Shown here one piece after another: positions 6,574 to 14,167 of a stretch of 54,688 nucleotides of DNA. Where the stretch lies: positions 1-54,688 of the IMG/VR virus record IMGVR_UViG_3300050132_000403. The stretch is one strand, 5' to 3'. Every line of letters begins with the position of its first letter. Positions within the stretch are counted from its first letter, which is position 1. The notes beneath the pieces are model-generated. The model saw only the letters and a program-made list of their open reading frames with translations. It was not told where the DNA came from and did no database searches. Source of the stretch: a virus. Position numbers and translations under genes: made by a program.

Positions 6574-8210
6574 GATTTAAATCTTTCTAAATATTCTGCA
6601 GGCATTTCACAAGATGAACCTGTACACGAAGCAGACCCCATTGTGTCCACGTCTGTATAGGTAGGTTTTAAGTTTGCTTTTGAGAAGTCAATCGGTTTTA
6701 GTTCCCTATTTATTTCCACCCATTTATGGTATAAATAAACGTCTTTCAAGCAATATGACATTTGAAGTACATCATTTTTAAAGTATCTCTTTGCAAATTG
6801 TTTTGCTCGCCTTAACCAATCTTTCTTTAATAGTACTTCACGTTTGGTTCCTTCAAGTTTTGTGGTTCTGTTTACAACGTAATTGGTTGCTATCCATAAA
6901 TCATCAAAGTCATAAAGTGCATCTGTTATTAACCCTGCTGCAAAAATTGAGGCATCACCATACTTTGTAAGTATTTTTTCAGGAGTTAATACTGAGGTGA
7001 ATGGTGCCTGTTTATAATCTTTATCACCAAATTTTCCTAAAAATGATACCCCTGTATAGAATTGTTTATTTTCATATACATAATCTCGTACCTCATCCCA
7101 ATTTTCAACCTCTACAGTATTTGAAACAGAATGTCTAAGAAATGGTTTTACACATGCTTCAACTCGAGTTCCATACTCTACCCAATTTTGTTGAATTTTT
7201 TTAACTATCTCAAGTTGTTTTATCCCTACTAAATCTTTTTTAAATATTGACCCTTTTTTAGAAGTAACAGGTATATAAACTACATAATCAGATTTTGTAG
7301 ACGACCATACAGATTCTTCAATTAGAAACGGATACTGTTCATTTAGTATTTTACCAATTTCTGACTCTTTATTAATTTGCATTAATCTAAAATAATCCTC
7401 ATCATGTTCACCATGACAACCAGATGCAGTTTCAAGTAGTACACTGGTATTACCCTCGGGTTTGACGGTTGTACCTCTTGCTGTTGGGTTTATACCAATT
7501 ATTTTTGCTACTTCCTCATTTATTTTTAAAACAAGTTTTGCACCATCCTGCATATTTTTTTCATCAAGCAATATTTCTGGATTATTCATCCACCCGGTTA
7601 TTGAACAACCCAATAATGCTTCCCTATCAAATATTTCTTTTGTAGTACTAGATACATATTTAAAATCTGTATAAGCTGCCTGAAGTGTACCAAGTACAGC
7701 CATTCCTGTACAGGCTTGTAATAATTTTTCTCTACTTGTTAATTTACTACCATTTGCTGATGAAAGGTTACATCCTTCCCATCCACTCAGACCATCTTTT
7801 GTCTGTGGATACAGATTTATTTCACAACAAGGGTTAGTCCCCTGGTCTAAATCATTAACAAAGTAGAAACCTGGTTCACCAAAATCTTTTATACAACTAA
7901 ATATTTTATCAAATTCTTCTTTAGTTGTCTCTTCTCTTATTAATACTACTGAATTATTAGATCTTGCACGTTGTTTATTAACTCCTCCTTGTGGGTTATA
8001 ATTTGGATAAGTTTTTGCACTCATCATTTTATTATCTTCTTTAGAAAAAAGACAAATAGAAGCTGAGTTATGAGAAACCGACTCAAGTCCTGACTCACTT
8101 TTTGCATTAAAACAATGTATATCTTTTACTTCAATATCATAAGTATCTTCTTCAACTAAATATTCTACACCTTTTAATGGTATAAGTTCAAAATCTTCTA
8201 ATTTAAACAT
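6570..8210 (-). CDS. Ribonucleotide reductase (class II type), C-terminal half preceded by split-intein C part
   Basis: 546 residues. The first 48 are a C-terminal intein fragment ending VSHN, and the extein begins SASICLFSKED. The extein has the radical-site motif TNPCCEINLYP (usual NPCGE) with the following GCNLSSANG. It also has TARGTTVKPEGNTSVLL, where PEG..S marks substrate binding, and a C-terminal Cys pair SASCTGSSCEM that would be re-reduced by thioredoxin. Together with the N half at 9294-10337 it gives about 748 residues after splicing, the size of the monomeric adenosylcobalamin-dependent enzyme of the Lactobacillus type. No ATP-cone and no small subunit are seen. Confidence 0.93.
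   Translation of the reverse strand: MFKLEDFELIPLKGVEYLVEEDTYDIEVKDIHCFNAKSESGLESVSHNSASICLFSKEDNKMMSAKTYPNYNPQGGVNKQRARSNNSVVLIREETTKEEFDKIFSCIKDFGEPGFYFVNDLDQGTNPCCEINLYPQTKDGLSGWEGCNLSSANGSKLTSREKLLQACTGMAVLGTLQAAYTDFKYVSSTTKEIFDREALLGCSITGWMNNPEILLDEKNMQDGAKLVLKINEEVAKIIGINPTARGTTVKPEGNTSVLLETASGCHGEHDEDYFRLMQINKESEIGKILNEQYPFLIEESVWSSTKSDYVVYIPVTSKKGSIFKKDLVGIKQLEIVKKIQQNWVEYGTRVEACVKPFLRHSVSNTVEVENWDEVRDYVYENKQFYTGVSFLGKFGDKDYKQAPFTSVLTPEKILTKYGDASIFAAGLITDALYDFDDLWIATNYVVNRTTKLEGTKREVLLKKDWLRRAKQFAKRYFKNDVLQMSYCLKDVYLYHKWVEINRELKPIDFSKANLKPTYTDVDTMGSASCTGSSCEMPAEYLERFKS
8067..8210 (-). other. C-terminal split intein fragment in RNR
   Basis: Residues 1-48 of the C-half gene. The conserved C-terminal blocks are EEDTYDIEVKDIHCFNAK (block F) and the terminal VSHN followed by Ser as the +1 nucleophile (block G). 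The junction Asn is encoded at 8067-8069 and the +1 Ser at 8064-8066. It should assemble with the N fragment at 9297-9587 and splice in trans to restore GGVRR-SASI. Confidence 0.9.
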
Positions 8211-9297
8211 TAAATGTCTCCTTAATTTTATTTTCCAATTGTTTAATATCTTTAAGTTCAGTACACCAAACTACTAATACTTTATACCCTTGTTCTATAG
8301 CTACATTTAGTTTAATTTGGTCCTTTTCCCATAAATCTTTAACCATAAAACTTGTTCCTCCAGGAAAGTCTATAACTTCAATAGGGTTTTTATACTGTTC
8401 AGGATTTGCATGCCAAAAACTACCATTAAATTCAACTAAAATCTTACCAACTTTGCAATCATAGAAATAATGAGTTTTATTTTTCTTTAATGGAAACTCA
8501 TATTCATCTATGACAACCCCTAACTTTTCCATTAAAGAAAATAATTGTATTGATTGTTTAGACTTACTACCAGTTAGCATACCTTTTATTCTTAACTTTT
8601 TTGAAGCCAAGTATTTATTTAAACCTTCTTCTTCACCATGTAGTCTAATACTATTTTCTAAAGTAGGAGATGATTTTAAATTCTTTTCTTTAAATTTTTT
8701 CTCACCTAATTCTTCACCAAATTTTTTAATATAATTTTCTAAAGTATTCCCTTTAGCTTTATTATTAGTAAGGTATTTTTCTCTTCCTATTTCTTCACCA
8801 TACCTTTCTGTATAATATTCTAGATTAAATTTAGTATCTTTAAAATATGTAGATTGTTTCTCTTTTGGGCACCATCCTACTAACCCATCTTCACCATATT
8901 TTTCTTTTCTGGTTTCATTAGTTTTTTTATTAATTTCTTTATTTTGTTGAGGGTTTTCAACACCATATCTTTCTAAATTAATTTTCTTTATTTGTTCTTG
9001 TACTATTTCAGAAGAAAAAGAATTTTCAACACCATATTTTTCTAACATTTTTTGTTTATACCCTTCTTTAAACTTCTCTGTTTTAAAAATACAACTTACT
9101 CTATTTCTTTCAAGAAAGAGGTCTTTATATTCTTTAGTATCTCTATATACTTTACGACAAGTCATTGAACAAGTAAAAGCTACTGTTTCTAAATTAGAAT
9201 CTATTTCTGACCTATATATTTTTAAAGTGTTAGTACAACTTATACATTTAACTATAAAACAAACATCATTCTTTCTCTCTATTATAATATTTTTCAT
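8203..9297 (-). CDS. Vsr-like homing endonuclease between the split-intein halves
   Basis: 364 residues. The C-terminal about 110 have the very-short-patch-repair-like nuclease signature: KILVEFNGSFWHANPEQY, then DLWEKDQIKLNVA and GYKVLVVWCTEL. The N-terminal part has a Cys pair (CISC) and tandem short repeats of the type LERYGVENPQQ and YGEEIGREKYL that are usual DNA-binding modules of phage nucleases. It overlaps the RNR N half by four bases (ATGA) and the C half by eight. The order is that of the published fractured genes, where a free-standing Vsr-like endonuclease sits between the two halves of a split-intein gene. Confidence 0.9.
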   Translation of the reverse strand: MKNIIIERKNDVCFIVKCISCTNTLKIYRSEIDSNLETVAFTCSMTCRKVYRDTKEYKDLFLERNRVSCIFKTEKFKEGYKQKMLEKYGVENSFSSEIVQEQIKKINLERYGVENPQQNKEINKKTNETRKEKYGEDGLVGWCPKEKQSTYFKDTKFNLEYYTERYGEEIGREKYLTNNKAKGNTLENYIKKFGEELGEKKFKEKNLKSSPTLENSIRLHGEEEGLNKYLASKKLRIKGMLTGSKSKQSIQLFSLMEKLGVVIDEYEFPLKKNKTHYFYDCKVGKILVEFNGSFWHANPEQYKNPIEVIDFPGGTSFMVKDLWEKDQIKLNVAIEQGYKVLVVWCTELKDIKQLENKIKETFNV

Positions 9298-10337
9298 TTT
9301 TTCTCTTTTAAAAATGAAAAATTTTGTAAATCTTTAGAAATTTCTAAAGCTGTCTCCCATATAACTTCTTTATTTTTTAAACTATAAACTAACCATTTAT
9401 GATTTTCAGTTGAGGTATGATAACCAGTTTCAGTTATAAGTTTTATTAACTTCTGCTTACCTTGTATAAAAAGATTTTCTATTAAGTGTTCTTCACCTTT
9501 AAATAAAACTTTATCTTCACCACTTTTAATATCTTTTATATTCTTCCACCCAGTAGTAGTTTCAACTTCGTAAGAACCTGGTAAACACCTCCTAACCCCA
9601 CCGCTGAGTACAGCATCTGCCATGTGGCAAACTATATCATAACAATCTTCAGTTTCAAGTCTATTTCTGTTATCTTTTAGTGCTTTATTTAATAATTCCT
9701 CAGCTCTTTCAATTGATTGTTTAAGTCCATCTGGTCCTGGTGCTTTAAACCCTCCACTTATCATTGCACCTTTTGGACGAATTAATGAGTAGTCAAAATA
9801 AACTGTAAAATTTTGGAATTCAGGAAATGGTACTTCTCCTTGAAAAAATGAAGACATTAATACTCCAAACGCATCTGCCCAACCCTCAATTGAGTCTTGT
9901 ACTACAAATGTTTTAGTACCATCATTTCTATTTGTTATATTAGGTAGTTTATTTACGTGCCTATATTGTACAGAATATCCAACTCCACATCCACTCATTA
10001 AAAAATACATTGCTTCTTGGAAGAATTCTGTTCTATCACAATAAGAAAAAATGCAATTAAACATTTTTGCATTGTGCTTCATAATCGGTTCACCACCGAA
10101 CTGTAAAGCCCTTTGAGAGCCTATAATTACTTTGTCAAGATAAAGTTGTTCAGTTAAGTTAAATAACTCATTAAATCTTTCGTTTTTAAATGCTTCTTGA
10201 AACTTTGGGTGGTTTCTGTGCATGTTCATTACACGCTTAACGCTGTCTTCCCAGGTTTCTACAGCTTGTTTTTCTTCGTTATATTTTGCATAATCTAAAT
10301 AGTACTTAATATCACTGGCTAATTTTGTGCCTTTCAT
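9294..10337 (-). CDS. Ribonucleotide reductase (class II type), N-terminal half with split-intein N part
   Basis: 347 residues: 250 of RNR and a 97-residue N-intein. RNR signposts are MFNCIFSYCDR (the redox-active Cys region), AMYFLMSGCGVGYSVQYRH and HMADAVLSGGVRR, as in monomeric B12-dependent reductases. The intein begins with Cys after GGVRR, inside a highly conserved motif, and the frame stops after SFLKEKK without completing it. Reduces ribonucleotides to deoxyribonucleotides for phage DNA synthesis. It starts a new unit, with an 86-base leader separating it from dnaE. Confidence 0.93.
   Translation of the reverse strand: MKGTKLASDIKYYLDYAKYNEEKQAVETWEDSVKRVMNMHRNHPKFQEAFKNERFNELFNLTEQLYLDKVIIGSQRALQFGGEPIMKHNAKMFNCIFSYCDRTEFFQEAMYFLMSGCGVGYSVQYRHVNKLPNITNRNDGTKTFVVQDSIEGWADAFGVLMSSFFQGEVPFPEFQNFTVYFDYSLIRPKGAMISGGFKAPGPDGLKQSIERAEELLNKALKDNRNRLETEDCYDIVCHMADAVLSGGVRRCLPGSYEVETTTGWKNIKDIKSGEDKVLFKGEEHLIENLFIQGKQKLIKLITETGYHTSTENHKWLVYSLKNKEVIWETALEISKDLQNFSFLKEKK
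9297..9587 (-). other. N-terminal split intein fragment in RNR
   Basis: Residues 251-347 of the N-half gene. It starts CLPGSYEVETTTGWKNIKDI (block A with nucleophile Cys1). It continues to KLIKLITETGYHTSTENHKW (block B with the TxxH histidine) and ends after ALEISKDLQ. Cys1 is encoded at 9585-9587. With the 48-residue C fragment it forms a mini-intein of about 145 residues, with no endonuclease inside. Confidence 0.9.
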
Positions 10338-10369
10338 ATATATTTGTTAGTTAACAACTTTTTTGGATT

Positions 10370-10378
10370 GTAAATATA
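10370..10378 (-). promoter_or_regulatory. candidate promoter -7 box (TATATTTAC)
   Basis: TATATTTAC on the minus strand, in the only sizeable gap (10338-10423) between dnaE and the RNR N half, about 33 bases before the RNR ATG. It fits the Bacteroidetes TAnnTTT -7 pattern, and the same nine bases occur at 31045 and 43483. No clear -33 TTG is visible. Confidence 0.35.
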
Positions 10379-10423
10379 AGGTTTTTATTCCTGATCTGAA
10401 AACGGAGTTGTAGTTCTCAATTA

Positions 10424-12367
10424 TTATAATATAGTTAGAATTGTATCGTTTGTGGTATGGATAACCTGCTTGTGCTTGTAATTATCTGTTACCACTTTTC
10501 CTTTTATAAAGCATATTGAGCCTATGTTTTCTTTGAGTTCTTTATAAAACTGTTCATAACTTTCGTTCCACATTGTTATATAAGTAGTTACAAAGTTTTC
10601 TTCAAGTGCAATTTGACAGAATGGTCCCCTTTTAGATTTTCTTTCTATTATTTCTTTAATACACCCCCCAACTATTACTTCTTTATCTTGAAGTTTTGTA
10701 TTTTCTTGAAGAGTATCCCCTGAGATATATTGAGTAACAAACTTCTTAAATTCTGATGTTTTTAGTACAGAAAAAAAGTTTATGAACCCGAAGCCTGTAA
10801 GTTCACGCTGCCTTATTATCCACTTATATTCAGGCCACCTTCTATATTCTTCAAGTTCTGGTAACAGTTTTTTATTATTACTCTGCTCATAGTATTGAAC
10901 TAATAATTTATATCTATCTCGTATATCAACTATTTTTTCAATTTCATCAAAGGCGCCTGCAAAAATTAAGTTTTCTACAGAACGTTTATTTACTTTACGC
11001 TTTTCTACTCTCTCTACAAATTCTTCCAATGAGAAATATTCTCCATCTTCAGATCTCCATAATACCACTTCCTCTACTGCAATTTTCCCTACCCATTTTA
11101 TTGAGTTTAATGACCAATATATTTTTTGTGTATTAACATCTGGGTAAAAAGAATCTTTTGACTTGTTTATATCAACTGGTGCAACTGTTACTATTCCTAG
11201 TTTTTCAATCTCTGCAATTTTTTGAATTAACTCATCTGATTCTGAAAATTCAAGTGCAGTTGTCCAAAATTCAAGTGGATAATTATATTTGTACCATTGA
11301 GAGAAGTAACCAAGTAGTGAGTAACAGACAGAATGCGATTTATTATAAGTATAGCAGCCAAATCCACATAACTTCTCCCAAATTGTATTTGCCTCATCTT
11401 CAGGACAATTATTCTTCAAACAACCACTTATAAATTGATCTTCATATTTTTTAAGTGCTGCAGGAGATTGCAAAACCATTGCCTTCCTTATACTATCTGC
11501 TTCGGTTAATGTAAAACCACCTAATATTGTAGTAATAGACATAATCTGCTCCTGATAAATAGGAAACCCATAAGTTTCTTTGGTAAGGTCCTCAAGCATA
11601 TAGTCATACTTAATTTCTTTCTCACCTTTCTTTACCTTAATCAGGTCAATATGAGCATTCATAGAAATTGGACCTGGACGATAAACCGCTGCAATTAATG
11701 AAAGTTCTGAGACATTTGAAGGCTGAAAATCTTTACAGTACTGTATTAATCCTGAGGAAGTGAATTGGAATACATCTTGATTTAACCCTTCCTTAAACAG
11801 GTCGAAAACACCTTCATTCTCAAGGTCAATATCATCATAAGTCAATTTTTTACCTGTATGAAGTTCTATTAACTCGTTCATACGTTGGAATTTGTCAAGT
11901 TGCTGCAGACCTAATATATCGAATTTTAAGAACCCCATCTTTGAAATTCCATATACATTCCATTCACTTACTATTTGTCCATCAACTTTTTTAACAGGCA
12001 TCCAGGTGGAGATATCTTTATAATATCCTTCTTTAGTTTCTTTTGGTGTTATTATTGTCCCTGAGGCGTGAATTGAAGCAGTTGAAGGACCGTTTAAGAT
12101 TAATGGTAGTTTTTCAATGATGTGAGGATAATTTTGTATGAACTCTCTCAACATTGGTACATCCTTTGCATTTTTAAAGAGTTCTGTATAATCTCCTTTT
12201 GCATCAATTACAGAAGTTATGATATTAGATTTTTTTGTTTCTATACCATATCCTCTATTAAGTGCTTTTACCGCTGCCTTTATTTTAAAAGCGTTATATG
12301 AACCCATTCCAGTAACAAAGTCAAGACCATACTTGTCTCTCATGTACTGTTCTGCAATTGGTTTCAT
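10424..12367 (-). CDS. dnaE: DNA polymerase III alpha subunit (DnaE type), C-terminal part
   Basis: 647 residues from the first ATG. It begins MKPIAEQYMRDKYGLDFVTG, i.e. just after the PDxDxDF catalytic motif of the family. It keeps the third catalytic Asp in FLKFDILGLQQLDK, and the fingers motifs VAAVYRPGP-like (LIAAVYRPGPISMNAH), YGFPIYQEQIM and YNKSHSVCYSLLGY. A helix-hairpin-helix region and an OB-fold near the end (KEVIVGGCIKEIIERKSKRG) follow. The open frame actually continues upstream through DTDFGTK to a TGA at 12413, so this start omits a catalytic Asp. See the junction entry for how it could be joined. Confidence 0.92.
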   Translation of the reverse strand: MKPIAEQYMRDKYGLDFVTGMGSYNAFKIKAAVKALNRGYGIETKKSNIITSVIDAKGDYTELFKNAKDVPMLREFIQNYPHIIEKLPLILNGPSTASIHASGTIITPKETKEGYYKDISTWMPVKKVDGQIVSEWNVYGISKMGFLKFDILGLQQLDKFQRMNELIELHTGKKLTYDDIDLENEGVFDLFKEGLNQDVFQFTSSGLIQYCKDFQPSNVSELSLIAAVYRPGPISMNAHIDLIKVKKGEKEIKYDYMLEDLTKETYGFPIYQEQIMSITTILGGFTLTEADSIRKAMVLQSPAALKKYEDQFISGCLKNNCPEDEANTIWEKLCGFGCYTYNKSHSVCYSLLGYFSQWYKYNYPLEFWTTALEFSESDELIQKIAEIEKLGIVTVAPVDINKSKDSFYPDVNTQKIYWSLNSIKWVGKIAVEEVVLWRSEDGEYFSLEEFVERVEKRKVNKRSVENLIFAGAFDEIEKIVDIRDRYKLLVQYYEQSNNKKLLPELEEYRRWPEYKWIIRQRELTGFGFINFFSVLKTSEFKKFVTQYISGDTLQENTKLQDKEVIVGGCIKEIIERKSKRGPFCQIALEENFVTTYITMWNESYEQFYKELKENIGSICFIKGKVVTDNYKHKQVIHTTNDTILTIL

Positions 12368-12398
12368 TTTAGTCCCGAAATCTGTATCGACTCTTTTT

Positions 12399-12410
12399 GG
12401 CCCGAAGGCC
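12399..12410 (-). other. UUCG-capped hairpin just after the TGA in dnaE
   Basis: GGCC TTCG GGCC on the minus strand: a four-base-pair GC stem closed by a C(UUCG)G tetraloop, among the most stable RNA loops. It begins two bases after the TGA that follows SLPDI. A stop codon followed at once by a UUCG hairpin is also the arrangement in the T4 gene 60 coding gap. Confidence 0.6.
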
Positions 12411-12411
12411 G

Positions 12412-12461
12412 TTCAAATATCCGGGAGCGATGATGCAACCACCTTCTCCCGGATATTTGAA
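12412..12461. repeat. perfect 16-bp inverted repeat in the dnaE junction
   Basis: Arms 12446-12461 (minus-strand TTCAAATATCCGGGAG) and 12412-12427 (CTCCCGGATATTTGAA) are perfect reverse complements around an 18-base loop. The second arm encodes LPDI and the TGA. No T-run follows on the minus strand; on the plus strand TTTTTTT follows within a few bases. Confidence 0.9.
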
Positions 12462-12481
12462 GTTATTTTTTTAATAATCAT
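12413..12481 (-). CDS. possible true N-terminus of the DnaE C-part (22 codons to TGA)
   Basis: ATG at 12481 opens a 22-residue frame beginning MIIKKITSNIREK and ending VVASSLPDI. The last residues match the DnaE segment that directly precedes DTDF. If ribosomes pass the 27-nt interruption, the C-terminal polymerase subunit would start here and carry all three catalytic aspartates. MIIKKI also resembles the first residues of split C-inteins (MxxKKI), which could be a remnant. Speculative. Confidence 0.35.
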   Translation of the reverse strand: MIIKKITSNIREKVVASSLPDI

Positions 12482-12532
12482 TTAATTTAATTTATATCCT
12501 AAAATTAATATTTATCTATTCTACTATCTTAT

Positions 12533-14167
12533 TTAGTTCAAAATAAGTTCATCACCCTCAGCCAAATCTTTTGCAAGAATATCAACAAATTTACCTTCTC
12601 GTTTTACTTCAACCATAGAATCTTCGTCAAATTCCTTTACCGTATCATCTTCCATTGTAAGAAAATAATGTTGGTACTTAACATCTTTGAAACGACCATC
12701 ATTTAAGAAACGCTCAAATAGTAACCCATACTTAACGGGATCTACGCCAGTGAGGTTGGTGACGTATGAGAGTAATGCCCCTGCGGCTGAGCCTCTGCCT
12801 AATCCTATCAATGCCCCCTGTTCCCTACAATGTCTTAATACATCCGCCAATATCAAAAAGTAATCCTGAAAACCCCCTTTATTTATTGTTTCAAGTTCAG
12901 TTTCAAGACGCTCATAATAAATAGACTCATCAGGTACTTTTCCTATTATATATTTTTCAAAACCTTTTTCTATCAAGTCATAGAACAAATCCTCAGTTGT
13001 TGCATATTTAGCTTCCTCCTCCTCTGTCATTATATATTTTGGAAGAAAAAGGTTACCTGTACGGATTTTAAACGTACATAATTCACCTACAGACTTTGCG
13101 TTATCAAGCGCTTCATAAAATATCTCATACTGCCTATCATCTTCGGATTTGAAGAGGCTACTCATTTGTGTATATATTTCCTCACCTGATTTAAACCATT
13201 GATCAGATGATTGTGGTTTAAATCCTACCCCTACAATTTTATTTAGAATTTTTTTGACTTCGTGGTCTGAGGCATCAAGGTAGTAGGCATCTTGAATGAG
13301 TATAGGACGTATTTTTGATTTATAATTTTCAAAGTAGTCCTTAATATTTTCTAACCATTTTGTATCTCTGTCATTTGAGGACCATTCTGTAAAATCAAGT
13401 TGGTAGTATAAATGTTCAAACGCTGAATATTTTTTAAGAAGAACATCTGTTAAAACTGTTTCTGGTGTAAGTACACATACAAGTCCCCTTACGTATTTTT
13501 TTAGTTCTTCAAACGGTATTACTTTGTCTATAATTGTATCGCCGTTACAATTGATATAATTAGATATTTTGAGTAAATTATCCCACCCCCTGTCATTTAT
13601 AACATAAAGTTTTATAGAATATCTAGTCTCATTTTCAAGTACTGTAACTGTTTCTCCAATTATTGGTTTAATATCGTTCTCTTCACAAGTTCCTTGAAAT
13701 GATAGTGTTCCTCCAAGTGTGTTTTCTTCACAAATTGCTAATGTTTTATATCCTAAAAATTTTGCTTTTTTACACCATTCAGGATAATCTTTTGACCCGT
13801 TACCTAATTCATAGCCTCCATGTATTCCTAAAAATGGAAAATCAAAGGTAAGTTCATCTGAACATTTACCTATATGTTTAAAAAGATCAAATTTTGGTTC
13901 AAAAGGATCACAATAATAGTAATGAGACCCAAATTGAAAGACAACTTTTTGTATATTATTATCTCTTATGAATTCTATTTCTTCAGATGTATAATAAAAT
14001 TCAAAGTTTCTATCAACTAATAGTTCACGTTCAGTTCCATCTATTTCTACAGTTTTTGGATAAATTACTTTGTATAAAATTTTGTCAAGATAAAATAAAT
14101 CATAATCTATAAAATCTACATCAAGACGGTTTTCTTTAATCCAATCTTCAAGTGATACTAATTCCAT
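12533..14167 (-). CDS. dnaE: DNA polymerase III alpha subunit (DnaE type), N-terminal part with intein-like tail
   Basis: 544 residues. A PHP domain occupies roughly 105-185 (FPFLGIHGGYELGNG, KFLGYKTLAICEENTLGG, IKPIIGETV). The usual metal ligands, such as those of HSxYS and TDHG, are replaced, so proofreading or phosphatase activity is unlikely. The palm motif ALIGLGRGSAAGALLSYVTN then LTGVDPVKYGLLFERFLN is intact. After FLNDGR the sequence leaves the DnaE family: the last 52 residues look like the second half of an N-intein. The gene overlaps the dNMP kinase gene by ten bases. Confidence 0.92.
   Translation of the reverse strand: MELVSLEDWIKENRLDVDFIDYDLFYLDKILYKVIYPKTVEIDGTERELLVDRNFEFYYTSEEIEFIRDNNIQKVVFQFGSHYYYCDPFEPKFDLFKHIGKCSDELTFDFPFLGIHGGYELGNGSKDYPEWCKKAKFLGYKTLAICEENTLGGTLSFQGTCEENDIKPIIGETVTVLENETRYSIKLYVINDRGWDNLLKISNYINCNGDTIIDKVIPFEELKKYVRGLVCVLTPETVLTDVLLKKYSAFEHLYYQLDFTEWSSNDRDTKWLENIKDYFENYKSKIRPILIQDAYYLDASDHEVKKILNKIVGVGFKPQSSDQWFKSGEEIYTQMSSLFKSEDDRQYEIFYEALDNAKSVGELCTFKIRTGNLFLPKYIMTEEEEAKYATTEDLFYDLIEKGFEKYIIGKVPDESIYYERLETELETINKGGFQDYFLILADVLRHCREQGALIGLGRGSAAGALLSYVTNLTGVDPVKYGLLFERFLNDGRFKDVKYQHYFLTMEDDTVKEFDEDSMVEVKREGKFVDILAKDLAEGDELILN
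12536..12691 (-). other. decayed N-intein-like segment at the end of the DnaE N part
   Basis: Residues 493-544, beginning FKDVKYQHYFLTMEDD and ending AKDLAEGDELILN. They align by eye with the block-B to split-site portion of gp41/nrdJ-type N-inteins (x-LxLEDGxxxxxxEDHxxxV, then AKDLxxGDELI). The expected block A with Cys1 is missing, and the block-B His is Ser (DEDSMVEV). Splicing by the normal mechanism therefore looks impossible. Confidence 0.6.

Larger units (their letters stand above)
12368..12535 (-). other. dnaE junction: stop, short frame, inverted repeat and in-frame 27-nt interruption
   Basis: 168 bases that keep one reading frame across both dnaE pieces. After the N-part stop (TAA 12533) come five further stops in that frame. 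Next comes ATG 12479-12481, whose 22 codons end VVASSLPDI, then TGA at 12413-12415. Eight further sense codons follow, then DTDFGTK and the C-part ATG. SLPDI plus DTDF would be the canonical catalytic motif. The 27 bases from TGA to GTC (12389-12415) separate the two catalytic aspartates. Possible explanations are ribosomal bypassing, a scar of a lost element, or an assembly artefact. Confidence 0.7.

Noticed and set aside
12413-12415. TGA reassigned to an amino acid in this phage
   Set aside because: TGA acts as stop in many ATGA overlaps in the window (for example at 170, 5048, 6570, 9294), so wholesale recoding is unlikely.
12399-12470. Plus-strand hairpin and T-run read as a rho-independent terminator
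   Set aside because: There is no plus-strand gene upstream to terminate, and the stem overlaps conserved DnaE codons on the minus strand. It remains a minor alternative.
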